Assembly (NCBI GenBank): GCA_963769745.1
Contig: CAVYNB010000003.1
Location: forward strand, 7,416-71,415
Source: JALORV01 sp963769745
GTDB taxonomy: Bacteria > Pseudomonadota > Gammaproteobacteria > Burkholderiales > Burkholderiaceae_F
Length of the DNA stretch: 64,000 nucleotides
Direction of reading: 5' to 3'
Of this stretch, positions 9,683 through 19,964 are shown piece by piece. A model generated the notes under the pieces. It ran no database searches. It was not told the DNA's origin and saw only the letters and a program-made list of their open reading frames with translations. The translations under genes and the position numbers were made by a program. Each line of letters opens with the position of its first letter. Within the stretch, counting starts at the first letter, position 1.

Positions 9683-9770
9683 GCCGTTGCTCGAACCCTG
9701 CCGGGGCGGGCACGCGGCGCCCTAGAATCACGCATTCCTTTCGCCACCGGCTCTACACCGGCCCGCGACC

Positions 9771-11129
9771 ATGACATCCCGCAAGCTCTACATCCGTACG
9801 TTCGGGTGCCAGATGAACGAGTACGACTCGGACAAGATGGCCGACGTACTCCATGCCGCTGACGGAATGACGCTCGCCCCCACGATCGAAGACGCGGACG
9901 TCATCCTGTTCAACACGTGCTCGGTGCGGGAAAAGGCACAGGAAAAGGTGTTCTCGGATCTCGGTCGGGTGAAGCACCTCAAGCTCGCGAAGCCGGACCT
10001 GGTGATCGGCGTCGGCGGCTGCGTGGCCAGCCAGGAGGGCGCGGCCATCGTGGCGCGCGCACCCTATGTCGATGTGGTGTTCGGTCCGCAGACGCTGCAC
10101 CGGTTGCCGCAGCTGATCGACGCACGCCGGCGCACCGGACGTCCGCAGGTCGACATCTCGTTTCCCGAGATCGAGAAGTTCGATCACCTGCCAGCGCCGA
10201 GGGTGACAGGGGCCAGTGCCTTTGTCTCGATCATGGAAGGCTGCAGCAAGTACTGCAGCTTTTGCGTCGTGCCGTACACGCGCGGCGAAGAGATCTCGCG
10301 CCCGTTCGACGATGTACTGACCGAAGTCGCCGACCTTGCGGATCACGGCGTGAAGGAGGTCACGCTGCTGGGGCAGAACGTAAACGCCTACCGCGGCGCG
10401 ATGGCCGGGACCGGCGAGCCTGCCGACTTTGCGCTGCTGCTGGAATACATCGGCGAGATTCCGGGCATCGAACGCATCCGCTACACCACGTCGCATCCAA
10501 AGGAGTTCACGCAACGCCTGATCGACGTCTATGCGCGCGTACCTCAACTGGTCAACCACCTGCACCTGCCGGTCCAGTCAGGCAGCGACCGCGTGCTGGC
10601 GGCGATGAAGCGCGGCTACACGGCGCTCGAGTACAAGTCGATGATCCGCCGTGTGCGCCAGGTGCGGCCGGATATCTCGCTGTCGTCGGATTTCATCGTC
10701 GGCTTTCCGGGGGAGACCGAGGACGATTTCGATCGGACCATGACGCTAGTCGCCGATCTCGCCTTCGACGCCTCGTTCTCGTTCATCTACAGCCGGCGCC
10801 CCGGCACGCCGGCGGCGGACCTGGAGGACGAGACTCCACAGTCCGTCAAGCTGGCGCGACTGCAGCGCCTGCAGGCTCTGCTGAACGAGAACGTCGCGCG
10901 TTACAGCAGCGCGATGATCGGCACGACCCAGCGCATCCTGGTCGAAGGTCCGTCGCGAAAGGACAGCGCAGAACTGATGGGACGCACCGAGAACAACCGC
11001 ATCGTGAACTTCAGGGGTCCCGCGCGACTCATAGGCCAGATGGTCGACATCGTCGTGACCGAGGCGTTGCCCCATTCACTGCGCGGCGACGTGCAGGTGC
11101 GCGAACCGGCCAGCGCGTCGGTCGGGTGA
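9771..11129 (+). CDS. miaB: tRNA-2-methylthio-N6-dimethylallyladenosine synthase
   Basis: Radical-SAM methylthiotransferase acting on i6A37 of tRNAs. All three domains are visible: the N-terminal MTTase domain (IRTFGCQMNEYDSDKM, FNTCSVREKA, GVGGCVA with three cluster cysteines), the radical-SAM core with CSKYCSFC, and the C-terminal TRAM domain ending near residue 440. The length of 452 is standard. In many proteobacteria miaB sits directly before phoH-ybeY-corC-lnt; here a metalloprotease gene is inserted after it. Confidence 0.97.
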   Translation: MTSRKLYIRTFGCQMNEYDSDKMADVLHAADGMTLAPTIEDADVILFNTCSVREKAQEKVFSDLGRVKHLKLAKPDLVIGVGGCVASQEGAAIVARAPYVDVVFGPQTLHRLPQLIDARRRTGRPQVDISFPEIEKFDHLPAPRVTGASAFVSIMEGCSKYCSFCVVPYTRGEEISRPFDDVLTEVADLADHGVKEVTLLGQNVNAYRGAMAGTGEPADFALLLEYIGEIPGIERIRYTTSHPKEFTQRLIDVYARVPQLVNHLHLPVQSGSDRVLAAMKRGYTALEYKSMIRRVRQVRPDISLSSDFIVGFPGETEDDFDRTMTLVADLAFDASFSFIYSRRPGTPAADLEDETPQSVKLARLQRLQALLNENVARYSSAMIGTTQRILVEGPSRKDSAELMGRTENNRIVNFRGPARLIGQMVDIVVTEALPHSLRGDVQVREPASASVG

Positions 11130-11149
11130 AGCAAGCCGGGAGTTCCGCA

Positions 11150-13981
11150 ATGACGTGCATTTCCGTGCCGCGGCTGCGCGGCGAGTCCATGGTTCACTGC
11201 CTGGTGGCGGCTGCGTGCGCCGCGCTGCTCTCGGCCTGCGCAACGACGCCAGCAGGCAGTGCAACGACGCCTGCCGGGAGCGCGACGGCCGCCGCCGGTC
11301 CGAGGACTGTGCAAGGTGCAGTGACGCCAGCATCTTCGGGGCCGGCGACGGCAACCCGGCCCACCGCTTCCGCCGCCGGCGCGCCGGCTCCGGCACCGGC
11401 GGTCCCCGGCGCACCGCGCCCGTTCGCCGAAGTGATCAAGGATGCGAAGCCGATCAAGGGGTTGTTCACCGTCTGGCAGAAGGACGACAAGACGTGGATC
11501 GAGATTCCTGCAGAACAGCTGGACCAGCCGTTTTTCCTGTCGATCGGCCTGACGCGCGGGCTTGGCGAGCGTTGGTTGATCGGCGGCCTGCAGGGCGGCA
11601 GACATACCACTGGCGGCGAGTACATCGGCCAGTTCCGCAAGGCGGCCGGCAACATGCAACTGCTCGCCCGAAACACGCGCTTCGTGGCGCGGTCCGGCTC
11701 GCCCGAGGAACGAGCCGTCAGGAATGCCTATGCCGACAGCCTGCTGGCGTCGGCGCCCATCGTCAGCGCGCCGCATCCGGAGCGCAAGTCGGTGCTGATC
11801 GAGGCAACGGCACTCTTGCTCAGCGACATCCCGCGCGCGTCGCATGTGATCGAGCGCGAGTACCGCAACAGCTTCTCGTTCGATCCGCGCAACTCGTTCA
11901 TCCGGTCGGCCAAGGCCGATGCCGAGCGCACGGTGTTCGACATCACGGCGCACTATGCGCAGCCGCGCATCCCGCTGCCGGCGCCGCCGTTACCGGTGCC
12001 GGGCGCCATGCCGATGCCGTTCTACCCGGCGCCGGACCTGCTCGAGGACCCGCGCAGCCTGTTCCTTGGTTTCCTCTATACGTTCAGCAAGCTGCCGGAC
12101 AAGCCCATGGCCCCGCGTCCGGCCGATTCGCGCATCGGGCACTTCACGACGTCGAAGTTCGATTTCAGTTCGGAGGCCAGGCTTTCGCCGATGCGCCACT
12201 ACGTGCAGCGCTGGCGGCTGGAAAAGAAGGATCCGCAGGCGGCCGTATCGGAGCCCGTCAAGCCGATCACATACTGGCTGTCGAACGAGATTCCTGAGAA
12301 GTACCGCACGCCGATCCGCGACGGCATCCTCGAGTGGAACAAGGCGTTCGAGAAGGTCGGCTTCAAGGACGCGGTCGTCGTCAGGCAGCAGCCCGACGAC
12401 TCGGACATCGATCTGCTGGAAACCGGGACCTCGTCGATCCGCTGGCAGATCACGGCCCGTCCATCGTACGGTGCCATCGGTCCGTCGCACGTCGATCCGC
12501 GGACCGGCGAGATACTCGACGCCGACCTCGGTTGGGATGCCAACTTCGTGCGCAGCGCCCGCTTCCTGCGCAGCGAGGAGATCGGCTACAAGAGTATGTA
12601 TGACGAAGCCAGTGGCGACATCACGGTTGATCCGTCGGGCATGGGTTCCGGCAGCACGCACTGCATGCTGCGAGAACTGGCGATGCGCGAGCTCGGCTAC
12701 ACGCTGGCGCTGCTCGAAGTCCGCGGCGAAATCGAGCCCGACAGCCCGCAGGCCGAGGCCTTCATCAATGACTTCATCAAGTGGGTGACGATGCACGAGA
12801 TCGGCCACACGCTCGGACTCGCGCACAACTTCCGTGCGTCCACCGTCAACACGCCCAAGCAGCTGGCCGATGTGCTCTACACCTCCAGGACGGGGCTGAT
12901 CGGCTCCGTCATGGACTATCCGCCGGCGAACATTGCGTTGAAGGGCGAGGTGCAGGGGCAGTACTACGCGTCCTCGCTCGGGGCCTACGACTACTGGGCG
13001 ATCGAGTACGCCTACAAGTCCATCGCTCCGGAGCAGGAGGCGACCGAGCTGGCGAAAGTCGCCGCGCGCGCAAGCGACCCGCTGCTTGCTTTTGCCACCG
13101 ATGCGGATGCCGCGGCCGCGATCGACCCGACGGCCAATATCTGGGACCTCGGCTCGGATCCGCTGGCGTTCTATCGCAAGCGGGCGCTGCTCACGCAGGA
13201 ACTGTGGCAACGGCTGGAAAGTCGCACGATGATGCCCGGCGAGAGCTACGCAGTGCTGCGACGGCGCTTCCTTTCCGGACTGAGTCAGTCGGCGCTGGCG
13301 ATGACCCAGGCGGCGAAGTACGTCGGGGGCGCGGAGATCCAGAACGACGCCGCCGGCAGCCCGCGGCTGCCGATCACGCCGACCTCGGCCGCGCAACAGC
13401 GCGAAGCGCTCGCCGTCATTACGGCCGGCCTTTTCAAGAGCGACAGCTTCAAGGTTTCGCCCCAGTTCCTGCGCAAACTCGCAAGCGACCGGCTGGAGCG
13501 CGAGGAGTTGCCGTTCACGCAACAGGTGTCGATGTTCGAGATTGCACTGCCTGACCGGGTCCTGGCGGTGCAACGTGATGTCCTCAATCGCCTGATGGGA
13601 CCGGTGGTGGCTCGGCGCGTGCTGGTGAACGCGGAAATGGCGGGCAAGGGGTCCGATGCCTTCACGCTGTCCGAGCTCTACTCGACGCTGCAGTTGGCCA
13701 TCTGGTCCGAAGCGCGCAATGGCACGGAGGCGACGGTCCTGCGCCGCAACCTGCAGCGCGAGCACCTGCGTCGCATCACCGGCGCGATCCTGGGGCCATC
13801 GGCAGGGTATCCCGCCGATGCCCGTGCGCTGATGCGACAGAACGCCCGCCAGCTGCACGGCTGGCTGGTGGCGGCGGCGGGCAAGCCGGGCCTTTCGGCC
13901 GAGACCCGCGCGCACTTTGCGGAAGCTGCCGAGACGCTGGGCGAGGCGCTGAAGGCGCCGCTGATCCGCACCGGGGTCTAA
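11150..13981 (+). CDS. Zinc-dependent metalloprotease lipoprotein (metzincin-like)
   Basis: Large predicted exported protease, 943 residues from the ATG at 11150; an in-frame ATG at 11189 is an alternative. A lipoprotein signal runs to LLSAC (lipobox), followed by a low-complexity A/T/P linker to about residue 85. The catalytic motif HEIGHTLGLAHNFRAS fits HExxHxxGxxH, and a Met-turn candidate SVMDYPP lies about 40 residues later. The layout matches the DUF5117/DUF5118 zinc metalloprotease family. It lies between miaB and phoH, gene partners that are usually adjacent. The substrate is unknown. Confidence 0.88.
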   Translation: MTCISVPRLRGESMVHCLVAAACAALLSACATTPAGSATTPAGSATAAAGPRTVQGAVTPASSGPATATRPTASAAGAPAPAPAVPGAPRPFAEVIKDAKPIKGLFTVWQKDDKTWIEIPAEQLDQPFFLSIGLTRGLGERWLIGGLQGGRHTTGGEYIGQFRKAAGNMQLLARNTRFVARSGSPEERAVRNAYADSLLASAPIVSAPHPERKSVLIEATALLLSDIPRASHVIEREYRNSFSFDPRNSFIRSAKADAERTVFDITAHYAQPRIPLPAPPLPVPGAMPMPFYPAPDLLEDPRSLFLGFLYTFSKLPDKPMAPRPADSRIGHFTTSKFDFSSEARLSPMRHYVQRWRLEKKDPQAAVSEPVKPITYWLSNEIPEKYRTPIRDGILEWNKAFEKVGFKDAVVVRQQPDDSDIDLLETGTSSIRWQITARPSYGAIGPSHVDPRTGEILDADLGWDANFVRSARFLRSEEIGYKSMYDEASGDITVDPSGMGSGSTHCMLRELAMRELGYTLALLEVRGEIEPDSPQAEAFINDFIKWVTMHEIGHTLGLAHNFRASTVNTPKQLADVLYTSRTGLIGSVMDYPPANIALKGEVQGQYYASSLGAYDYWAIEYAYKSIAPEQEATELAKVAARASDPLLAFATDADAAAAIDPTANIWDLGSDPLAFYRKRALLTQELWQRLESRTMMPGESYAVLRRRFLSGLSQSALAMTQAAKYVGGAEIQNDAAGSPRLPITPTSAAQQREALAVITAGLFKSDSFKVSPQFLRKLASDRLEREELPFTQQVSMFEIALPDRVLAVQRDVLNRLMGPVVARRVLVNAEMAGKGSDAFTLSELYSTLQLAIWSEARNGTEATVLRRNLQREHLRRITGAILGPSAGYPADARALMRQNARQLHGWLVAAAGKPGLSAETRAHFAEAAETLGEALKAPLIRTGV

Positions 13982-13990
13982 ACTCATCGC

Positions 13991-15025
13991 GTGGCACGGC
14001 GCGGTTCAACATCGAAAAAGGTCCTGACGTTCACTTCGGACGTGGACAACGACGACCTCGCCAACGTCACCGGTCCGCTCGATGCGAACCTGCGGCAGGT
14101 CGAAACGGAACTCGATGTGGCGATCGCCCGCCGCGGTCACCAGTTTCGCGTGGAAGGCGGCGCCGACAGCGCGCAGGCAGCGATCACGGTGCTCGAATAC
14201 TTTCTCGACCGTGCACGCCGCACCGGCCGGCCGGTATCGGTCGACGACATCCAGCTGTATTTCGTCGAGCAGCGCGGCCGGCGCGGCGAGCGCGCGGAAC
14301 CGGCGGACGAAGGCGATGGACAGCCGCAGCTGCACACGCGCCGCAGCGACCTGCATGGCCGTACGCCGCGCCAGCGCGATTACATCACCGCGATGCTGGC
14401 GCACGACATCACCTTCGGCATCGGCCCGGCGGGGACCGGCAAGACCTACCTCGCGGTCGCCGCGGCCGTCGATGCGCTCGAGCGCGATGTCGTCAAGCGC
14501 ATCGTGCTGACGCGGCCGGCGGTGGAAGCCGGCGAGCGACTGGGCTTCCTGCCGGGCGACCTGGCGCAGAAAGTCGATCCGTACCTGCGACCGCTGTACG
14601 ACGCCTTGTTCGACCTGCTCGGCTTCGACAAGACCCAGCGCCTGCTCGAGCGCCAGACAATCGAGATCGCGCCGCTCGCCTACATGCGGGGGCGCACGCT
14701 GAACCAGGCCTTCGTCATCCTCGACGAGGCGCAGAACACGACGCGCGAGCAGATGAAGATGTTCCTGACGCGCATCGGCTTCGGCTCCAAGGCGGTCGTC
14801 ACCGGCGACGTCACGCAGATCGACCTGCCGCGCGGTACGGCGAGCGGGCTGATCGAGGCGCAGCATGTCCTGGCCGAGGTGCGTGGGATGGCCTTCACGT
14901 ATTTCACCGCGGCCGATGTGGTGCGGCATCCGCTCGTGGGACGCATCGTCGAGGCCTACGAGGCGGCCGAGGCGCGTGCCGAAGCCAGCGATGACGACAG
15001 CGCGTCGCGTCGCCGCCGCACGTGA
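13991..15025 (+). CDS. phoH: PhoH-family ATPase (YbeZ)
   Basis: Cytoplasmic P-loop ATPase linked to YbeY in RNA processing and ribosome quality control. The start is GTG. Walker A is GIGPAGTGKTYLA; the TRPAVEAGERLGFLPGDL segment and the Walker B-like VILDEAQNTTREQMK follow, then VTGDVTQIDLPRG. An N-terminal KH-like region occupies roughly residues 30-95. At 344 residues it is the usual size. Its stop overlaps the ybeY start by 4 bp (GTGA), consistent with translational coupling. Confidence 0.95.
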   Translation: MARRGSTSKKVLTFTSDVDNDDLANVTGPLDANLRQVETELDVAIARRGHQFRVEGGADSAQAAITVLEYFLDRARRTGRPVSVDDIQLYFVEQRGRRGERAEPADEGDGQPQLHTRRSDLHGRTPRQRDYITAMLAHDITFGIGPAGTGKTYLAVAAAVDALERDVVKRIVLTRPAVEAGERLGFLPGDLAQKVDPYLRPLYDALFDLLGFDKTQRLLERQTIEIAPLAYMRGRTLNQAFVILDEAQNTTREQMKMFLTRIGFGSKAVVTGDVTQIDLPRGTASGLIEAQHVLAEVRGMAFTYFTAADVVRHPLVGRIVEAYEAAEARAEASDDDSASRRRRT

Positions 15026-15459
15026 CGCCCGCGCTCGACCTGGCGATTCAGGGCCACGCCCGCTTCGATGACCTGCCGGCCCGGGCCACGCTCAGGCGGT
15101 GGATCAGTGCGGCACTCGACCGCGACGCCGAGATCGCGCTGCGCTTTGTCGATGCGCGCGAGGGCCGGAGGCTGAACCGCGATTTTCGAGGCAAGGACTA
15201 CGCCACCGACGTGTTGACGTTCGACTATGCGCATACGCCCGTGGTCCGGGCGGACATCATCCTGTGCCTGCCGGTGGTGAAGCGCGCAGCGCGCGAGCGG
15301 CGACGGCTGTTTCGCGACCACCTCGCGCATCTCGTCGTGCACGGGACGCTGCACGCCCAGGGGCTGGACCACGACACTCCGGCAGCCGCGCACGCGATGG
15401 AAGCGCGCGAGGTCTCGATCCTGGCGCAGCTGGGGTTCGGGAATCCCTACCTGGTCTAA
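15022..15459 (+). CDS. ybeY: Endoribonuclease YbeY (16S rRNA maturation)
   Basis: Single-strand-specific zinc endoribonuclease acting in 16S rRNA 3' maturation and 70S quality control. The metal site HGTLHAQGLDHD matches the family HxxxHxxGxxH pattern, and DVLTFDY precedes it. The 145-residue length is normal. The start is GTG, overlapping phoH. Its 3' end overlaps that of a reverse-strand lipoprotein gene by 4 bp, which separates it from its usual partner corC. Confidence 0.95.
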   Translation: MTPALDLAIQGHARFDDLPARATLRRWISAALDRDAEIALRFVDAREGRRLNRDFRGKDYATDVLTFDYAHTPVVRADIILCLPVVKRAARERRRLFRDHLAHLVVHGTLHAQGLDHDTPAAAHAMEAREVSILAQLGFGNPYLV

Positions 15460-16268
15460 CGCGCCGGCGACGGCACGGCCGGCTGCGTGGCCACCGGCGG
15501 GCGCGTCGCATTCGGGTCGTACCCGGGCGGCAGTTCGAGCCGGATACGCGGATCCTTCGGCGCGCGCTCGCGGAATGCCTTCACCTCGCCGTGCAGGTTG
15601 CCGATCATCATGTTCAGCGCCTGCTCGAAGCTCTGGTTGCGCGCCGTGCGGGACGCTTCGGAGAACCCCACCATGGTGGCGCTGCCCTTGACGTTCGATG
15701 TGCCGGCCGCCCGCATCAGCAGCTGCCGGCTGCGGACATCGAACACGGCAGTCTCGACGGCCGTCATGACGTCATAGCGGTCACCCTGGATCACGTAGGC
15801 GCCGACCAGGGTCCAGTAGAGCATTGACCACTGGTTCGCGTCGGCATGCTGCACCTGGTCGTAGGAAATCAGGGCAACGACGTCGAGTCGCAGCAGCGAG
15901 GCGATCCGGTCCAGGTTGGCGAAGCCGCCACCGGCTTCGAGGTACAGCGACGGGACCGGTTCGATCTGGCTGATGAAGGGGTACTTCGCAAACGCATCGC
16001 GCACCAGCCCGGCCAGCCGCAGGCGCTCGCTCTCCGGCAGCCGGAAGGTGGGGTCGGCCGTATCCGGCACGAAGGCCACGCCGATCCGGAACGGGACCTT
16101 GATGACCGCCACCTGGTCCGGCGCAGGCGGCACTTCCTGCGCGCCGGGGTAGAGAAAGGCCACCACGGAGGCGACTTGCCGCTGCTTGTTCGACTTCTCG
16201 TACGCCGCGCACGACGCCAGCGCGATGACGGCCGACACCAGCAACAGGGACCAAAGGCCACGACGCAT
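15456..16268 (-). CDS. Predicted lipoprotein, resembling the rhombotarget lipoprotein family
   Basis: I chose the start at 16268 (MRRGLWSLLLVSAVIALASC) because GGGAG lies just upstream; an ATG at 16286 is also open. The lipobox is LASC. The mature part begins with a region containing VVAFLYPGAQE and IGVAFVP, and ends in a P/T-rich tail. It resembles lipoproteins annotated as rhombotarget, although no GlyGly-CTERM tail is visible. The function is unknown. It is transcribed against ybeY and divergently from corC. Confidence 0.65.
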   Translation of the reverse strand: MRRGLWSLLLVSAVIALASCAAYEKSNKQRQVASVVAFLYPGAQEVPPAPDQVAVIKVPFRIGVAFVPDTADPTFRLPESERLRLAGLVRDAFAKYPFISQIEPVPSLYLEAGGGFANLDRIASLLRLDVVALISYDQVQHADANQWSMLYWTLVGAYVIQGDRYDVMTAVETAVFDVRSRQLLMRAAGTSNVKGSATMVGFSEASRTARNQSFEQALNMMIGNLHGEVKAFRERAPKDPRIRLELPPGYDPNATRPPVATQPAVPSPAR

Positions 16269-16500
16269 GACAACTCCCACTTGCACTGGACTCTTTTACT
16301 GTGCTCAGTGGAAACCCGAGCGTGTTGACGGTTCTCAAGCCGAGGCCGTCAAATTTGAAAGTGATCGCTGACATACCGTGTGCTGCAGCAAGCCGGTTTG
16401 CGCGATCGCGTCACACGCTCGCGAAGGGCGTCGTGTATTCTGAAATCGTCATTACTTGAGGGCTGTGCCGGCTGCCGGATCGCCGACCTGCCCCCGACCC

Positions 16501-17397
16501 ATGTCAGAACCGTCGCCTAGCGGCTCCGGCCCCCGCCACAAACACAAGTCCCTGCTCGAACGCCTGACCGCGTTCATCTTCCGCGAACCCGAGAACCGCG
16601 AGGAACTGCTCGAGGCGCTGCACAACGCGCACGAGCGCAATCTGCTCGACGCCGACGCGATGTCGATGATCGAGGGCGTTCTGCAGGTATCGGAACTGCG
16701 CGCACGCGAACTGATGATCCCGCGGCCGCAGATGGATGTGGTCGACATTTCCGAACCGCTGGCCAAGTGGATTCCGTTCGTCATCGAGACCGCGCATTCG
16801 CGCTTCCCGGTGATCGACGGCAATCGCGATCATGTGATCGGCATCCTGCTGGCCAAGGACCTGCTGCGCTACTACACCGAGAGCGACTTCGACGTGCGCG
16901 CGAGCCTGCGGCCGGCGGTGTTCATTCCCGAGAGCAAGCCGCTCAACGTGCTGTTGCGCGACTTCCGCGCCAACCGTAACCACATCGCGATCGTCGTCGA
17001 CGAATATGGCGGTGTCGCCGGCCTCATCACGATCGAGGACGTGCTCGAGCAGATCGTCGGCGACATCGAGGACGAATACGACTTCGACGAGAGCGACGAC
17101 GCCATCATTGCCGAAGACGATGGCAAGTACCGGGTCAAGGCGCTGACCGCCATCGGCCAGTTCAACGAGACCTTCGCCACACGCTATTCGGACGAGGACT
17201 TCGACACCATCGGTGGGCTGGTGACCGACCATTTTGGCCGGGTGCCCAAGCGTGGCGACTTCATGGAAATTGGCGACATGCGCTTCGAGGTGCTGCGTGC
17301 CGACGCGCGCCAGGCGCACCTGTTCCTGGTGAACCGCGTTCCGAAGACCGTGGTGCGCGAGTTCAGCGAAGCGAGCGAAGACCAGACGTCGGATTGA
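16501..17397 (+). CDS. corC: CorC/YbeX-type CBS-domain protein
   Basis: Soluble paired-CBS protein of the HlyC/CorC family, linked to Mg/Co efflux and, through ybeZYX, to ribosome function. I chose the ATG at 16501 (MSEPSPSG); an upstream in-frame start at 16456 gives an atypical extension. Visible are MIPRPQMDVVD, the two CBS domains (about residues 55-180, with IVVDEYGGVAGLITIEDVLE), and the C-terminal CorC_HlyC transporter-associated domain ending at LVNRVPK. lnt follows 62 bp downstream. Confidence 0.93.
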   Translation: MSEPSPSGSGPRHKHKSLLERLTAFIFREPENREELLEALHNAHERNLLDADAMSMIEGVLQVSELRARELMIPRPQMDVVDISEPLAKWIPFVIETAHSRFPVIDGNRDHVIGILLAKDLLRYYTESDFDVRASLRPAVFIPESKPLNVLLRDFRANRNHIAIVVDEYGGVAGLITIEDVLEQIVGDIEDEYDFDESDDAIIAEDDGKYRVKALTAIGQFNETFATRYSDEDFDTIGGLVTDHFGRVPKRGDFMEIGDMRFEVLRADARQAHLFLVNRVPKTVVREFSEASEDQTSD

Positions 17398-17459
17398 GAG
17401 CCGGCCCCGCACTGGGAGGCTGGCATCATCGCGCCTTCCTTTCACGGCGCTCCACTTCA

Positions 17460-18990
17460 ATGCGTTCCCTCCGCCGGCCCGGCCTCCGGATCCTGATTGC
17501 GCTCGGCGCGGGCGCTCTGCACGCGCTGTCGTTTGCACCGTGGAACCTTCCCTGGCTGCAACTGTTGGCACTGGCCGTGCTTTTCATGCTGGCCGCGCGG
17601 ACACAGCGGGCGCGCTCGGCTGCAGCCATCGGATTCGCCTTCGGTCTCGGCTGGTTCGGCGTCGGCGTGTCCTGGGTCTACATCAGCATGCACGTCTACG
17701 GACTGATGCCTGCGGTGATCGCAGGGCTCGCCACCGCGGCGTTCTGTGCATTCCTGGCGTTGTATCCGGCGCTTGCACTGGGGGTGGCGCAGCGCATCGC
17801 ACCGTCACCGTTCCTGCGATTGACGATGGTGCTGCCGGCGACCTGGACCTTGTCCGAGTGGCTGCGCGGGACGCTTGTTCACCGGCTTTCCGTGGCTGGC
17901 CAGCGGCTACGCGCACACGGATGGTCCACTTGCGGGATACGCCCCGCTGCTGGGCGTGTATGGCATCACCCTGGCTGCGGCACTCTTCGCCGGTGCGCTC
18001 GCGGTCCTCGCGCTGCCGCTGAACGAACGCGGTGTGCGCGGCTATGTCTGGTTCACCGTGGTGGCGGCGGCAACGCTGGTCGGCGGTCTGGTTCTTGGAC
18101 AGCAGCGCTGGACTCATCCGGTCGGTGCGCCGATCCGCGTGAAGCTGGTGCAGGCCAATCTGCCGCAGGACACGAAGTTCACGATCGAAGGGTTGACGCG
18201 GGCTTTTGACGATCACTGGCGGCTGATGCAGGGAGAGCGCGCCGACCTGGTCGCGCTGCCGGAATCCGTGTTCCCGGTTCCACTGGAGTTCGTCCCACCC
18301 GAAGCGCTCGACGCATTCCGCAACTACATGGACGAACGCCGCAGCGCGCTGATCTTCGGTGTGTTCATCGAGGAGCCGGGGCAGGCGTACTTCAATAGCG
18401 CAGTGGGCAGCGCGCCGGACGCCACGCAGTGGCAGCGCTACAGCAAGCAGCAGCTGGTGCCGTTCGGCGAATTCATACCCTGGGGCTTCCGCTGGTTCGT
18501 CGACCTGATGCAGATGCCCATCGGTGACCAGCAGCGCGGCCGCGCAGACCAGCTGCCGATGGAACTCGCCGGCCAGCGCATTTCCGTCAACATCTGTTAC
18601 GAAGATCTGTTCGGACACGTGATTCGCCGTGCCTGGCACGACCCGAAGCAGGAACCGACGATCATGCTCAATCTGTCGAATCTGGCGTGGTTCGAGGACT
18701 CCATCGCGCTGCCGCAGCACCTGCAGATCTCACGCATGCGCGCGCTGGAGACGCAACACCCGATGCTGCGGGCAACCAACACCGGCGCCACCGCGATCAT
18801 CGATGCGACCGGCACCGTGGCCGCACAGTTGCCGACCAACACGGCGGGCGCACTCGACGGCATCGTGCAGGGGCAGGGTGGTTTGACACCGTTCCTGCGA
18901 CACGGCAACGTGCCGGCGCTGGTGCTGTGTGCGCTGATGCTCGCGCTTGCGGGAGCGATCACGCGTACGGCAGGGCGTCGCGCTCAGTAG
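17460..18990 (+). CDS. lnt: Apolipoprotein N-acyltransferase (one frameshift)
   Basis: Integral membrane nitrilase-like enzyme that adds the third acyl chain to lipoproteins; usually essential in this class. Multiple N-terminal membrane segments are followed by the nitrilase domain with the catalytic triad visible: Glu in VALPESVFP, Lys in KQQLVPFGEF and Cys in NICYEDLFG. The frame breaks at about 17872-17878: WLRGTL reads on as VHRL instead of FTGFPWLASGYAH, and one extra t explains it. Corrected length is about 509 residues, normal. The upstream corC and downstream glyQS are the usual neighbours. Confidence 0.94.
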
Positions 18991-19046
18991 AATCCACCGA
19001 TTCGGCGACGTTCGACGCCGCCGCCCGTGACGGACCGAATTCACCG

Positions 19047-19964
19047 ATGATCACTTTTCAGGAAGCGATCCTGCGCCTGCAGGAGTACTGGAGCCGCCAG
19101 GGTTGCGCGTTGCTGCAGCCGATCGACCTGGAGGTCGGCGCCGGTACGTCGCATACCGCGACGTTTCTGCGGGCGATCGGGCCGGAACCCTGGCGCGCAG
19201 CCTACGTGCAGCCGTCGCGCCGGCCCAAGGACGCGCGCTACGGCGAGAATCCGAACCGTTTGCACCAGCACCACCAGTACCAGGTCGTGCTGAAGCCGTC
19301 GCCGCCCGACATCCTGGAGCTTTACGTCGGCTCGCTGCACGCGCTCGGCATCGACACGAAGAAAAACGACATCCGCTTCGTCGAAGACAACTGGGAGAAC
19401 CCGACACTTGGCTGCTGGGGCCTGGGCTGGGAAGTGTGGATGAACGGCATGGAGATCACGCAGTTCACGTACTTCCAGCAGGTCGGCGGACTCGAATGCA
19501 AGCCGATCACGGGCGAGATCACCTACGGACTCGAGCGGCTCACGATGTACCTGCAGGATGTCGACAACGTGTTCGACCTCGTCTACACGCGCTGGAAGGA
19601 CCGCGGCGTGGAGCGCGTGCTGACCTACGGCGACGTGTTCCACCAGAACGAGGTCGAGCAAAGCACCTACAACTTCGAGGCGAGCGATGCGGAGTTCCTG
19701 CTGGGTCAGTTCGGACTGTTCGAGGCCGAGGCCCGTCGCCTGATGGACGTACAGCTGGCGCTGCCCGCCTACGAAATGGTGCTGAAGTGCAGCCACACTT
19801 TCAACCTGCTCGATGCGCGCGGGGCGATCAGCGTGACCGAGCGTGCCGGCTACATCGGCCGCATTCGCAACCTGGCGCGTGCCGTGGCGCAGAGCTACTA
19901 CGATTCGCGCGAACGTCTCGGCTTTCCGATGGCCGCTGATGCACCTGCGCAGGCGGCGGCGTGA
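19047..19964 (+). CDS. glyQ: Glycine-tRNA ligase alpha subunit
   Basis: Catalytic subunit of the tetrameric alpha2beta2 GlyRS. It starts MITFQEAILRLQEYWSRQGC and contains PSRRPKDARYGENPNRLHQH and TYGLERLTMYLQDV, all typical. Its 305 residues match the family. The stop overlaps the glyS start by 4 bp, as expected for stoichiometric subunits. A TAGAAT element upstream (around 18988) could be a -10 box, but no convincing -35 partner was found. Confidence 0.97.
   Translation: MITFQEAILRLQEYWSRQGCALLQPIDLEVGAGTSHTATFLRAIGPEPWRAAYVQPSRRPKDARYGENPNRLHQHHQYQVVLKPSPPDILELYVGSLHALGIDTKKNDIRFVEDNWENPTLGCWGLGWEVWMNGMEITQFTYFQQVGGLECKPITGEITYGLERLTMYLQDVDNVFDLVYTRWKDRGVERVLTYGDVFHQNEVEQSTYNFEASDAEFLLGQFGLFEAEARRLMDVQLALPAYEMVLKCSHTFNLLDARGAISVTERAGYIGRIRNLARAVAQSYYDSRERLGFPMAADAPAQAAA

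Noticed and set aside
9917..13981. Open frame of 1354 codons through miaB and the metalloprotease
   Set aside because: Its first 400 codons are a shadow frame of miaB; the real gene starts near 11150 with a lipoprotein signal.
11990..13987. Minus-strand open frame of 665 codons opposite the metalloprotease
   Set aside because: No recognisable domain; mirrors codon bias of the sense gene.
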